Assembly: GCF_002776525.5 (NCBI RefSeq)
Contig: NC_045434.1
Coordinates: 111,401,393-111,465,392, forward strand
Source of the DNA: Piliocolobus tephrosceles
Taxonomy: Eukaryota; Chordata; Mammalia; Primates; Cercopithecidae
Direction: 5' to 3'
DNA: 64,000 nt
Within the stretch, counting starts at the first letter, position 1. Every line of letters starts with the position of its first letter. Below, in pieces: positions 37,261-49,398 of this stretch. A program made the translations under genes and the position numbers. Below the pieces are notes generated by a model that worked only from the letters and a program-made list of their open reading frames with translations, made no database searches and was not told where the DNA came from.

Positions 37261-38894
37261 GAAAATTTTCAAAAAGGAATTTAAGGGAGACTATGGAGTT
37301 ACTATGACACCAGGAAAACTTAGAATTTTGTGTGAGATATACTGGCTAGCATTAGAGGTGAGTTGGCCATCAGAAGGAAGCCTGGACAGGTCCCTTGTCT
37401 CGAAGACATTGCACAGCGTAACCTGTAAGCCAGGGCACCCAGATCAGTTCCCGTATATAGATTCTTGGTTACAGCTAGTTTTAGATCCCCCACAGTGTTT
37501 AAGAGGACAGGCAGCAGCAGTACTAGTAGCAAAGGGACAGTTAGTTAAAGAAGGTTCTCGCTCCACCTGCTGAGGGAAGTCAGTGCCAAAAGTCCTGTCT
37601 GAACCAACTTAGTTCCTAGTGGGGTGGGCTTACTTTGTGCCTGACCCATATTTCCTTGAGACTAAACACCATACTCACACCACACACACCACAAAAGAAG
37701 AATCATGGCAGGAATTGGTACCAGCAGTGACCCCTACTTATCAAGAGCAAGGGCTTCCCACTCCTGAGTCCACAGTACCTACATCTCCACCAGATATCCA
37801 CACTCTTAGACCACCCAGAGTAGACAAAAGAGGAAGTGAAGCCGTGGGAGAAACTCCTCCCTTGGCAGCTCACTTATGGCCCAAGAGTGGAATCCAAATA
37901 CCCCTGAGAGAACAGCAATATACTGGGGTAGATGAGGACAGACACCTGGTGGAAAGGCGTGCCTTTGTGTATCAACCTTTCTCCTCTGCTGACCTCAATT
38001 GGAAAAATAATACTCCATCTTACACTGAAAAGCCTCAAACTTTAATTGACTTGCTCTAAACTATTATACAGACTCATAATCCTACTTGGGCTGATTGCCA
38101 CCAGCTGCTCATGTACCTCTTTAATACAGATGAAAGGCGAAGGGTGCTCCAGGCGTCAACTAAGTGGCTACAGGAGCATGTCTCAGCAGATTACCAAAAC
38201 CCCCAAGAATATATAAGAATTCAGCTGCCAGGAACAGACCCCCAGTGGGACCCAAATGAGGGACCAGACATAGAGATGCTAAGACGGTACCATGAGGCAT
38301 TGACAGAAGGTCTAAAGAAAGGGGCTCAAAAGACTACAAATGTAAATAAGGTCTCTGAGGTCATCCAAGGAAAAGAGAGTCCAGCGCAATTCTATGAAAG
38401 ACTGTGTGAGGCTTACCATATGTACACTCCTTTTGATCCAAATAGCCCTGAAAATCAGCTCATGATTAACATGGCCTTAGTTAGTCAAAGCGTGGAAGAC
38501 AGCAGGAGAAAATTGCAGAAACAGGCTGGGTTTGCGGGTATGAATACCCCGCAGTTACTGGAAATAGCCAATCAAATGTTAGTGAATAGAGATGCAATAA
38601 GCTGTAGAGAAAGTCGTGAAGGAAGGTGAATGCCAGGCCAGGCGAAACACCGACTTACTGGCCACGACCATTAGGGGAATTCCCCCAAAAGGAGAGGGAA
38701 AGGGGGGCTCTGGGAAGAACAAGCAATCTAATAGCCCACACTTGCATTGTAACCAATGTGCCTATTGTAAGGAAATAGGACATTGGAAAGATAAGTGTCC
38801 TCAACTGAAGGAAAAGCAAGGTGATTCAGAGCAATACACCTCAGATAAAGACAAGGGAGTTTTGTACAATCTGGCTGAAGGGCTATTAGACTGA
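37217..38894 (+). pseudogene. HERV-E gag remnant (MA, CA, NC)
   Basis: A matrix-like part starts MGQAQSKPTP at 37217 and reads to a TGA at 37571, just before the inverted-repeat arm. Later frames hold a capsid-like part (about 38111-38629) with a major-homology-like region (QGKESPAQFYERL), then a nucleocapsid zinc knuckle CAYCKEIGHWKDKC (CX2CX4HX4C) at 38757-38798. The frame is broken at the inverted copy, near 38058 and near 38629, so no full Gag can be made. Confidence 0.88.
37606..37696 (-). repeat. Inverted repeat, right arm
   Basis: A reverse-complement copy of 37168-37260, lying after the first part of gag. Shared words include 'cctagtggggtgggcttac' and 'tttgtgcctgaccca'. The loop between the arms is 345 bp. 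Confidence 0.92.
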
Positions 38895-38911
38895 AGGGGA
38901 CTGGGCTTAAG

Positions 38912-39245
38912 TGTTGGGGTCCGCGTGTTTCCTAAACAAAGGAATGAACACACAAGACAACACAGGACGAGACAAACATGGCAGCCACCCCGAACGACAC
39001 GCTCTACTTTATTTTATACAGTCATTTGTGGAATGTTGCCAAGTCATAAGACACATTGTTGTTTTTCTGACCTTTCCCTGATTTTCTGGATTTTCAAGAT
39101 GTTCACACATAAACCAGCCCTCAGGGTCTGCTCTTTGCAGCTGGCTCCTTTGTCCTCCCTGTTTGCAGGGAAGGAACACCCTGCTTTGTTTGCAAGAGCA
39201 GGACTTATCGGGAACATCTCATTTGTGAGCAGGTAGTCCTCTACA
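38912..39245 (-). mobile_element. 334-bp solo LTR, betaretrovirus-type, inside HERV-E
   Basis: TG...CA ends (TGTTGGGGTC to CTCTACA) flanked by a perfect 6-bp duplication CTTAAG at 38906-38911 and 39246-39251. A 6-bp duplication and a length near 335-350 bp fit ERV2/betaretroviral LTRs (simian type D or SERV-like). The minus strand has TATAAAATAAAG (complement of 39007-39019), so the LTR reads antisense. Family name not assigned. Confidence 0.9.
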
Positions 39246-39254
39246 CTTAAGTGC

Positions 39255-42200
39255 CCCCAAGGAGCCCACAGTCAGGATTACAATTGGGGACAAGGACGTT
39301 AAGTTTTTGGTCGATACTGGTGCTGAACATTCAGTAGTGACCATCCTGGTTGCCCCCTTATCCAAGAAAACTGTAGATATAATCGAAGCAACAGAAGTTT
39401 CCACTAAGCAGGCTTTCTGTCTACTGCGGACCTGCTCGGTGGGGGGACATGAAATAGTTCACCAGTTCTTATACATGCCTGACTGTCCCTTGCCTTTGCT
39501 GGGAAATGAATTGCTTAGCAAGCTGAGAACCACCATCTCCTTTACAAAACAGGGCTCTTTACAGCTAAAGTTACCGGAAATAGGAGTTATCATGGCCCTT
39601 GTGGTCCCCTGGGAAAAAGAATGGAGACTTTTTCTAACCGAGCTAGGCCAAGAGATAAAACCAGCTCTAGCTAAGTGATGGCCCTGAGTATGGGCGGAGG
39701 ATAATCCTCCGGGACTGGTGGTCAACCAAGTCCCCGTACTCATAGAAGTTAAACCTGGGGCCCAGTCAATTAGACAAAAGCAGTATCCAGTTCCCAGAGA
39801 AGCTCTAGAAGGAATCCAGGTTCATCTCAGGCACTTAAAAGCCTTTGGAATTATAGTCCCTTGCCAGTCTCCATGGAACACCCCACTCCTGCCTGTCCCC
39901 CAAGCACTAACGGCCAGTACAGGACTTGTGCTTGGTCAACCAAGCTACAGTGACTCTGCACCCAACAGTTCCTAAGCCTTACAAATTGTTAGGGTTGCTG
40001 CTGACTGAGGACAGCTGGTTTACCTGTCTGGACTTAAAAGATGCCTTCTTTAGCATCAGACTAGCTCCTCAGAGCCAGTAGCTGTTTGCATTTCAGTGGG
40101 AAGATCCAGAGTCAGGTGTCACTACTCAGTACAGTTGGACCTGGCTTCCCCAAGGGTTCAAGAACTCCCCTACTATCTTCAGGGAGGCCCTGACTTGAGA
40201 CCTGCAAAAGTTGCCTGCTAAAGACCTAGGCTGCGTCTTGCTCCAGTAAGTGGACGACCTTCTGCTGGGACACTCCATGGCAGTCAGGTGCACAAAAGGG
40301 ACGGATGCCCTGCTTTGGTACCTGGAGGACTGTGGGTATAAGGTGTCCAGGAAGAAAGCGCAGATCTGCAGATAGCAGGTACACTACCTGGGATTCACTA
40401 TTCGGAAAGGGGAGTGTAGCCTGGGGTCAGAAAGAAAGCAGGTCACCTGCAGCCTACTGGAACCTAAAACCAGAAGACAAGTAAGGGAATTCCTAGGAGC
40501 TGTGAGGTTTTGTGGATTATGGATTCCAAACTGCAGTACTAGCCAAGCCTTTGTACAGGGTTACAAAGGGGGGTGACTGGGAGCCCTTTGAATGGGGGCC
40601 TCTACAACAGCAAGCCTTTTGTGAGTTAAAGGAAAAACTTACGTCGGCCCCAGCCCTAGGACTACCAGATTTGGCAAAGCCCTTTACACTCGATGTGTCA
40701 GAAAGAGAAAAAAATGGCAGTTGGAGTTTTAACCCAGACTGTAGGGCCCTGGCCAAGGCCAGTGGCGTATCTCTCAAAACAACTAGATGGGGTTTCCAAA
40801 GGCTGGCCCCCATGTCTAAGCGCACTGGCAGCAATGGCCCTGTTAGCACAAGAAGTAGATAAGCTAACCCTTGGGCAAAACCTGAATATAAAAGTCCCCC
40901 ATGCTGTGGTAACTTTGATGAATACCAAAGGACATCATTGCCTGACAAATGCTAGATTAACCAAGTACCAATGCTTGCTATGTGAAAATCCCCGCATAAT
41001 CACTGAAGTCTGTAACACCCTAAATCCCACCACGCTGCTTCCAGTATCAGAGAGCCTGTTCGAGCATAACTGTAGAAGTGTTGGACTCAATTTATTCTAG
41101 CAGACCCGACCTTTGGGACCAGCCATAGGCATCAGTAGACTGGGAGTTATACGTGGACAGGAGCAGCTTCATCAACCCACAAGGAGAAAGATGTGCAGGA
41201 TATGCGGTGGTAGCTTTGGGTGTTGTCATTGAAGCCAAACCATTGCCACAGAGCACTTCAGCCCAGAAGGCTGAGCTCATTGCTTTAACTCAGGCTCTAG
41301 AACTCAGTGAAGGTAAGACTGTAAACATCTACACTGACTCTCGATATGCCTTTCTAACCCTCCAAGTGCATGGAGCATTATATAAGGAAAAGGGCCTGTT
41401 AAACTCTGGGGGAAAGGACATAAAATATCAACAAGAAATTCTACAATTATTAGAGGCAGTGTGGAAACCTCAGAAGGTGGACAGTCATGCACTGCAGGGG
41501 ACTTCAGCGAGACTCCACCTCAGTGGCCTTAGGAAATTCCTGAACTGACTCAGAAGCTCGAAAAGCAGCATCTACTCCTTACTGGGCATCAGTAGCAGGC
41601 CCCTTACTCCGTCAAACACCTGACCTGGTACCTACCTATTCTAAGGAAGAAAAAGACATTCCATGCAGAAGTGGGGCAAGTAATAAAAGAAGGATGGATC
41701 AGACTGCCAGATGGGAGGGTAGCTGTGCCGCAGTTGGTGGGAACCACAATCGTACTGGCCATGCATGAAACCACTCATCTAGGTCAAGAGTCAGTTGAAA
41801 AGTTGTTAGGCTGGTACTTCTACATCTCACACTAGCCAGCCCTTGCCAAAGCAGTAGCACAGCGGTGCATTACTTGCCAACAGCACAATGTGAGGCAAGG
41901 TCCCACTGTTCCACCTGGCATACAAGCGTATGGAGCAGCTCCTTTTGAGGATCTTCAGGTAGATTTCACAGAAATGCTGAAATGTGGAGGTAACAAGTGT
42001 TTGCTGGTTCTTGTGTGTACTTACTCTGGGTGGGTGGAGGCTTATCCAACACAAACTGAAAAGGCCTACAAAGCAACCCGTGTGCTTCTTCAAGATCTTA
42101 TTCCTAGGTTTGGAATGCCCTTATGAATCGGCTCAGATAACAGGCCAGCATTTGTGGCTGACTTGGTACAGAAGACAGCAAAGGCATTAGGAATCACTTG

Positions 42201-42610
42201 GAAGCTACATGCTGCCTACTAACCTCAGAGCTGCGGAAAGGTGGAGTGAATGAATCAAACCATCAAAATTAGTTTAGGGAAAGTATGTCAGGAAACAGGA
42301 TTAAAATGGATACAGGCCCTTCCTATGGTATTGTTTAAAATTAGATGCACCCCTTCTAAGAAAACAGGATACTCACCTTATGAAATACCGTATCATAGGC
42401 CTCCTTCTATACTATGGGGACTTCCAGACACTCCCTGAGAGTCAGGTGAAATTGAGTTACAGCGACAGCTACAGGCGTTGGGAAAAATTACACAGACAAT
42501 CTCAACTTGGGTAAATGAGAGGGGTCCCATTAGATTATTCTCCCCAGTTCATCCTTTCTCTCCAGGTGATCACCTGTGGATCAGGGACTAGAATGTAGTC
42601 CCTTTGCGGC
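39255..42610 (+). pseudogene. HERV-E pro-pol remnant
   Basis: Protease: the catalytic motif LVDTGAEHSVV lies at about 39306-39338 in a frame open to 39678. RT: the N-terminal part spans 39718-39975; then come frame breaks and stops, including a TAA at 40247-40249 exactly where the Tyr of the catalytic YVDD box is expected (next codons V-D-D). RNase H: about 41137-41550. Integrase: zinc-binding HETTH and CITC motifs at about 41765-41880 and core (QVDFTEML) near 41960, with a stop at 42124. Non-functional. Confidence 0.88.
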
Positions 42611-42832
42611 CACGGTGGAAAGGACATCAGACCATCATCCTGACCACCCCCACGGCTGTAAAGGTAGAAGAAATCCCATCCTGGATCCACCACAGCTATG
42701 TGAAACCTGTAGCCACTGAAACCTGGGAGGCAAAACCGAGCCTGGACAACCCCTGCAAAGTGACTCTGAGGAGGACGACAAGCCCTGCTCCAGTCACACC
42801 TGGAAGCTGACTGGTCCATGCACAGCTGAAGC

Positions 42833-44443
42833 ATGAGAAGAATTATCATGGGATTCATTTTCCTTAAAATTTGGACTTGTACAGTAAGGACTTCAACTGA
42901 CCTTCCTCAGACTGAGGACTGTTCCCAGTATATACATCAAGTCATTGAGGTAGAACAAAAGGTTGCTACAGTCCTATTATTTTATGGTTATTACAAGTGT
43001 AATGGGACTCTAAAAGGAACTGATTTGTATAATGCTATACAAGGTATGTAGCCCAGGAAGTGACCAGCCTGATGTGTGCTATAACCCATCTGAGCCCCCT
43101 ATGACTACTGTTTTTAAAATAAATTAAGAGACCAGGGCCGGGCGCGGTGGCTCAAGCCTGTAATCCCAGCACTTTGGGAGGCCGAGACGGGTGGATCACG
43201 AGGTCAGGAGATCGAGACCATCCTGGCTAACACGGTGAAACCCCGTCTCTACTAAAAAATACAAAAAACTAGCCGGGCGACATGGCGGGCACCTGTAGTC
43301 CCAGCTACTGGGGAGTCTGAGGCAGGAGAATGGCGTGAACCCAGGAGTCGGAGCTTGCAGTGAGCTGAGATCCAGCCACTGCACTCCAGCCTGGGCGGCA
43401 GAGCAAGACTCTGTCTCAAAAAAAAAAAAAAAAAGGAAAAGAGACTGGCAACTTCTGGGACCTGAAAAACCTCAATCATTAGACAATACTGCAAGGGTGA
43501 GGAAGGACTTCACCCTTCCTGTAGGAAGACTCAGCTACCCTGGGCAAAAACTGTATAGTACTACAAAAACAGCCACTTGGTGGAGTTCAAACCACACTGA
43601 AAGAAATCCGCTTAGTAAATTCCCAAAGTTGCAAACCATGTGGGCCCACCCAGAGTCCTGTCGGGACTGGACAGCCCCCACTGGATTATACTGGATATGT
43701 GGGCATAGAGCTTACACAAAATTACCCGACCAGTGGGCAAGTAGTTGTGTTATTGGCACTATTAAACCATCTTTCTTCCTACTGCCCATAAAAATAGGCG
43801 AGCTGCCGGGCTTCCCTGTCTATGCTTCCCACAAAAAGAGAAGCATAGCTATAGGAAATTGGAAAGATGATGAATGTCCCCGAGAGAATCATACAATATT
43901 ATGGGCCTGCTACTTGGGCACAAGATGGCTCGTGGGGATACCAGACTCCCATTTACATGCTCAACCAAATCATACAGTTACAAGCTGTCTCAGAAATAAT
44001 CACTAATAAAACTGGCAGAGCCTTGACTATTCTGGCCCAGCAAGAAACTCAGATGAGAAATGCTATCTATCAAAATAGATTGTCTCTTGACTACTTGCTA
44101 GCAGCTGAAGGATGGGTCTGTGGGAAATTTAACCTTACTAATTGCTGTCTACACATAGATGATCAAGGTCAAGTAGTTAAAGACATAGTTAGAGATACGA
44201 CAAACCTGGCACATGTGCCCGTGCAAGTGTGGCATAGATTTGATCCTGGGACCATGTTTGGAAAATGGTTCCCAGCACTAGGAGGATTTAAAACTCTTAT
44301 AATAGGAGTTATAATAGTAATAGGAACCTCTTTACTGCTCCCTTGTTTGCTACCTGTACTTCTTCAAATGATGAAAAGCTTCATCACTACCTTAGTCCAC
44401 CAAAATGCTTCAGCACAAGTGTACTCTATGAATCACTATTGAT
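42833..44443 (+). pseudogene. HERV-E env remnant, split by an Alu
   Basis: A short N-terminal signal-like part (from MRRIIMGFIF, 42833) ends at 43051; then the Alu at 43136-43434. The surface-subunit remainder reads to 44006 in one frame and the transmembrane subunit reads in another (43867-44442), so a frameshift separates them. The TM part shows heptad-like residues, CGKFNLTNCC and a hydrophobic anchor at about 44293-44370. The 44-kb TM frame itself is open for 191 codons, but the whole gene is broken. Confidence 0.85.
43136..43434 (+). mobile_element. Young AluY (AluYRa-like) inside HERV-E env
   Basis: GGCCGGGCGCGGTGGCTCAAGCC to a pure A-tail. The flanks AAGAGACCAG and AAGAGACTGG look like a slightly diverged target duplication. 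Little divergence from Alu consensus suggests a recent insertion. Confidence 0.93.
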
Positions 44444-44519
44444 CTGTCTTGCAAGAAGACATGGGTAATGAGGATGAAAGTGAGAACTCCCACTAATGAG
44501 TGAAGTTCTCAAAATGGGG

Positions 44520-44980
44520 CAATAAGGGAGGAGACCACCCCTCATATTGTCTTATGCCCAATTTCTGCCTCGAAGAAAAAGTTTCTGCCTTAAAGAAAAG
44601 ACAGAAAAGAAATCAGTAGTCAGACAGCCCGGCACTGCATTCCAGGCCTGGTAGTTAACCCCTGACCTAACTGGTTCTGTTATCTATAGATTCCAGACAT
44701 TGTATGGAAAAGCACTGTGAAAATCCCTGTCCTGTTCTGTTCTGTTCTGATTGCCGTCACATGCAGCCTCCAGTCACATACCCTCTACTTGCTCAATCGA
44801 TCATGATCTTCTCACAGAGACCCCCTCAGAGTCATAAACCCTTAAAAGGGACAGAAATTGCTCACTCGGGGAGCTTGGTTTTTGGAGACATGAGTCTGCT
44901 GATGCTCCCAACTCAATAAAGCCTTTTCTTTCTACAACTCGGTGCCTGAGGGGTTCTTGTCTGCGGCTTGTCCTGCTACA
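44520..44980 (+). repeat. HERV-E 3' LTR (LTR2-like)
   Basis: A 461-bp partner of 36197-36667. The first two bases are CA instead of TG, so the terminal dinucleotide has decayed. Poly(A) signal at 44915-44920; the end is GCTACA. MIR-like text resumes directly after it. Confidence 0.9.
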
Positions 44981-45013
44981 ATGAGAATGAAGTCAATATT
45001 TCTAGAGCAGTTG

Positions 45014-45301
45014 GGCCAGGTGTGGTGGCTCACACCTGTAATCCCAGCACTTTGGGAGGTGGAGGCAGGTGGATCACTTAAGATCAGGGGTTCAAGACCA
45101 GCCTGGTCAACATGGCAAAACCCCATCTCTACTAGAAATAAAAAAATTAGCTAGGCATGGTGATGCATGCCTGTAATCCCAGCTACTCAGGAGGCTGAGA
45201 CAAGGGAATCACTTGAATCTGGGAGGCAGAGATTGCTGTGAGCCGAGATCATGCCACTGCACTCCAGCCTAGCTGACACAGTGAGACTCTGTCTCAAAAA
45301 A
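45014..45301 (+). mobile_element. Alu
   Basis: GGCCAGGTGTGGTGGCTCACACC through an A-tail followed by (AT)n. Confidence 0.94.
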
Positions 45302-46305
45302 TATATATATCTTAGAGCCCTTGAAACAGATAAATGTTACATAAATTTATAAATATAAATTGCCAAAAAGCACCACATTCACTTTTATATTTTCACACTT
45401 TAATACATGTTGTCCCCTCTGCCTCTTGCTTTTCCCCCACCTCCCTTAGCCTTCAAATCAGATCTGAAGTCACATCTGATAATCCCTGTGGTGATGGTCA
45501 CTAAAGATTTCTGATTGTTTTCCTATTGGGAAAGCTTCATGACACTCTTTAACTTAAGTTTCGTCTCCTGACTTGTTTGGCCAATTAAACACAAATAGAA
45601 ATTACACACATTTTCCAGGTAGAAGTTTTAAGAGCCAGTGAGCAAGTCACCGTATCTGACCACCGCAGTGGTCTAGACTCAGAGCAGGTGCCAAGTTAAA
45701 GCCTCCATCAGCCTAGGTCTCTAACAGACCACAAAGAGCAGGGCCCCTGTTGATCACATCCGACATCAAGGGTAAGTAAGAAAAAAGCGTGTATTAAGCT
45801 TTTTTGGTTTATCCTGACTGACATTTCTCTACCTCCCACAGGCTAATTTAAATGCACGTATTTTAAATTTTTGTTCCCACAGGGTACAATGCTTTCCTTG
45901 ATCGGGACTTAACACACAACTCGTTGTTCATTTAGATGTTAGTCTCTGCTGCTAAATTATAAGTTGTCTGAGAGCAGAGACTATGTCTTATGCAAAATGT
46001 TATATTTAGTGCTTGCACAGAGTCTGACACAAAGTAGGCACTCACAACTATGCACTGATTCCTGTCATTTACTGAGAACTGGAAGAAAAAAAGAAGAGTT
46101 TGCTTGATATGTAAGTGCCTAATGTCCTCAAGGAACTTTAAAAAATTCCTCTTTGTTTTGACTGAGAGAACTCAGAAAAACAAAATGCCCCGTTCTTAAA
46201 ACAGAGAGAGTTCAGGTAGAAGTGTTTGGAGTCAGAACTGAAGTTCATATTCAGGGAGGTCTCAGAGGATCAGCAAGACACTGAGGCTGGAGAGTAGGTT
46301 ATGTG
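45302..46305. other. Between ERVs; no gene seen
   Basis: AT-rich intergenic sequence. L2-like 3' text ('taagttgtctgagagcagagactatgtctta ... gacacaaagtaggcactcac') lies at about 45930-46065. Nothing else recognised. Confidence 0.55.
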
Positions 46306-46309
46306 AGTT

Positions 46310-46768
46310 TGTGAAAGGAAAATATCTTGGGCCCCCAAAATCAGTAAGCTAAAAAGAACATTCAAGCTGGAAACTGCTTAGGGTAAACCTGTCTCCCATT
46401 CTATTCAAAGCCATCCCTCTGCTCATTGAAATAGATGCATATTCTGATTGCCTCCTTTGGAAAGGCCTATCAGAAACTCAAAAGAAGGCAACCATTTGTC
46501 TCTCACTTACCTGTGACCTGGACGCCCAACTCCCTCCCCTCTGCTTTGAGTTGTCCCCACCTTTCTGGACGGAACCAATATACAACTTACATATATTGAT
46601 TAACATCTCATGTCGCCCTAAAATGTGTAAAACTAAGCTGTGCCCTGACCACCTGGGGCACATATCATCAGGGCTTCCTGAGGCTGTGTCACAGACACAT
46701 GCCCTCAACCTTGGCAAAATAGACTTTCTAAATTAACTGAGATCTGTCTCAGATTTTCTGGGTTTACA
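46310..46768 (+). repeat. 5' LTR of the nested class I ERV
   Basis: 459 bp, TGTGAAAGGAAAATATC to GGGTTTACA. It shares most of its length with 61452-61855, and with the reverse complement of 59588-60413. Typical features: an A-rich start, 'tgaggctgtgtcac' and 'ggcaaaatagact' near the poly(A) position, and the end 'ctcagattttctgggtttaca'. Confidence 0.9.
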
Positions 46769-47833
46769 TTTTGGTAACCATGAAGAGATTCTGGGTGGAG
46801 ATGCCCCTGACCTTTGACAAATCTCCTATTGGTGCTTGGTACCAGCATGAGCTAACTTTATGGCTCAAACCAACAGGACAATTTGCTGAGGTCTGAGGGC
46901 ATCCCCTGCAGAGAATCCCTGGTTTCCAAAAATTTGGTCGAGATCTAAAGTTTATTTTCCTGTACAACTCCTCTTTTCTTTGGAATTTTACTTGCTTCCA
47001 ACAAGGAAGGCAAGTTTTCCTGCTTCCATGATAATGGAAGGCAGGAAACTCCTTAATGGAGTTTGAGCTAGCTTCTAACAGGGAAGATGAGTCTTTTTCC
47101 TGCTTCTAGGATTGTAGCGAGCAGTCTACAGCCTGAGACACATCATTAGGTAAGAAACTGGTTTGGGATTCTGTCTGGCAAATTATTTTTAAATGACTAA
47201 AGTTAGCATTAACAACCAGCTGGTGTTAATTTCTGCTTACACTTAGAGCATTCAGAAATCATATAATTTGTGTGATCATTGTTAGTTTTGCTTAACTATT
47301 TTGTTGTTTGTTTCTGTCTTGTTGGTTTTTTTTTTTTTTTTTCATATGTGTCTCGGTCCTTTCCTTACGAGATTTGACCAACTCCAAACACTGTAGCTCA
47401 TGAGTGTGGAACCTTCCATTCTGAAGAAATAAGAGCACCTTGCTCCCCTTAGCCTTTCGGGGCATTCGCAGGCAACTGAGATCAAATAAGCGCATCTGGG
47501 AGGAACACTCCCTAAGACCTGCAGTGGCTTCAAATAGGTTTTCTCCTCAGGAGAACATACTTAGGGTCTAATCTCAACCAGCAGGTGCATATAAGGAGCT
47601 GACCCTGCCTGCACCTTGAGCCTCTGGCACACTGTGCCAGGTAGCTGCAACACAGTTTGGTAGACCAAACTGGTTCCGGGTGTAATGGCCCTGAAAAGCT
47701 AGGTCTGCAAGCAGCACATTTTGGGTCCAACACACATCCTGACTTGGGTCAAATCCAAAGGGAAACTCCAAAATATGGGTAACAAGCCTCCGAAGTGGCT
47801 AAAATACCCATACACACACAAAACGGTGGTATG

Positions 47834-48128
47834 GGCCAGGCATGATCGCTCACACCTGTAATCCCAGCACTTTGGGAGGCTGAGGCAGGCAGATCACAAG
47901 GTCAAGAGATCAAGACCATCCTGGCCAACATGGTGAGACCCCCATCTCTACCAAAAATACAAAAATTACCTGGGTGTAGTGGTGCACACCAGTAGTCCTA
48001 GCTACTCAGGAGGCTGAGGCAGGAGAATTGCTTGAACCTGGGAGGCAGAGGTTGCAGTGAGCTGAGATCATGCCACTGTACTCCAGTCTGGCAACAAAGT
48101 GAGACTCCATCTCAAAAAAAAAAAAAAA
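47834..48128 (+). mobile_element. Alu
   Basis: GGCCAGGCATGATCGCTCAC to a pure A-tail, inserted in the class I ERV interior. Confidence 0.94.
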
Positions 48129-49029
48129 TGGTTAGATATGGTGGGGGTAGAAAAATGGCCAGCAAAAAGAAACAAAAAAACAGGAAAGATAAAAGGAAAT
48201 AAAAAAAGAGGAAAGATTTTTTATTTTGACTACTAAAGGGACTTTATTACATAACAAGGCCACCTTTTTGCCAGCCAGGCCAAATTGAAAGAATTGGCTG
48301 CCCCCTACATTGCAGTTCGATAGCTAAGGTTCTGCCTTCTTTTTTTCTACTGTGACACATTTGGTTCCTAAATCAAGCCCTTGCTGGTTTGATACTTGGT
48401 ACTTCTGAAATAGCAGCAATTTGTCCTAGCTGAAATATAGTAATGAGATTTTAAAATATTTTTTAAAAAGGAGCTCAATGGTTAAATGTCAGCTTAATTA
48501 AAAGCTATCATCCAAGATATGTGTGTGTATATGTGCATGAGTGCATATATGTATTTTAAAGGCCTTTTGGTTTTGTTTTTCTCTTCTAGGACCTTGTATT
48601 TTTTGAGCAAAAGTTTTTTTCTTCTGAGTTGACTGAATTTTGTTTCACCTGATTTTTTAACTAAAATATTTACTGTAACGGAGGCTACTCTTGAGTTAAG
48701 GAAGAATGTAGTTTAGACACTTAGACATGTCTTTGATTAAAAAAAAATTTTTAAGTGTACTATAAAACATCACATGTTCTAGCCTCATAATAATTCTCCC
48801 TTTTTGGAGACCTAGGATTCAGTGTGGGTTCTGCCCAGAACTCAGAGATCCAGTTAAAAAATAATAATAATAAGTAGTTCTTATCTAAATAAAATTGGTC
48901 TCCTTAGACAATCCAATGACAAATTTCTATAGTTTTATGTTCAATTGGCAAATAAATCCATTTTTAATTTTCCTCTAGCTCACCGTACATTCTCTTTGTA
49001 CCACATGATGTACATTTAGCTATCTAAAC

Positions 49030-49396
49030 TGTCAGGCCTCTGAGCCCAAGCCTGCACATACACATCCAGATGGCCTAAGGCAACTGAAGAACCACAAAAG
49101 AAGGGAAAATGGCTGGTTCCTGCCTTAACGGATGACATTACCTTGTGAAATTCCCTCTCCTGGCTCAGAAGCTCCCTCATGGAGCACCTCATGATCCCCG
49201 CCCCTGCCCACAAGTGAACAACACCCTTTGACTGTAATTTTCCACTATCTACCCAAATCCTATAAAACTGTCCCACTCCTAACTCCCTTTGTTGACTCTC
49301 TTTTCAGACTCAGCCCACCTGCACCCAGGCGATTAAAAAGCTTTATTGCTCACACAAAGCCTATTTGGTGGTCTCTTCACAAGGATGCATGTGACA
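49030..49396 (+). repeat. HERV-H 5' LTR
   Basis: 367 bp with TATAAAA at 49261-49267 and the R/U5 start 'ttgctcacacaaagcc' after 'attaaaaagcttta'. TG...CA ends. Confidence 0.92.
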
Positions 49397-49398
49397 TT

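Larger units (their letters stand above)
36197..44980 (+). mobile_element. HERV-E-like provirus (class I ERV), both LTRs, all frames broken
   Basis: The order is 5' LTR, primer site, gag, pro, pol, env, polypurine tract (aaaatgggg, 44511-44519), 3' LTR. HERV-E is inferred from the tRNA-Glu-type primer site, a gammaretrovirus-type Gag beginning MGQAQSKPTP, and the HERV-E-like envelope TM. Later insertions inside it are a 334-bp solo LTR (38912-39245) and a young Alu (43136-43434). The target duplication is not clean: flanks are tatg/aatg at best. No part can be a functional virus. Confidence 0.88.

Noticed and set aside
36193..44984. Clean target-site duplication for the HERV-E provirus
   Set aside because: Flanks directly outside the TG...CA ends (gtta and atga) do not match; only an offset tatg/aatg resemblance exists, so no TSD was called.
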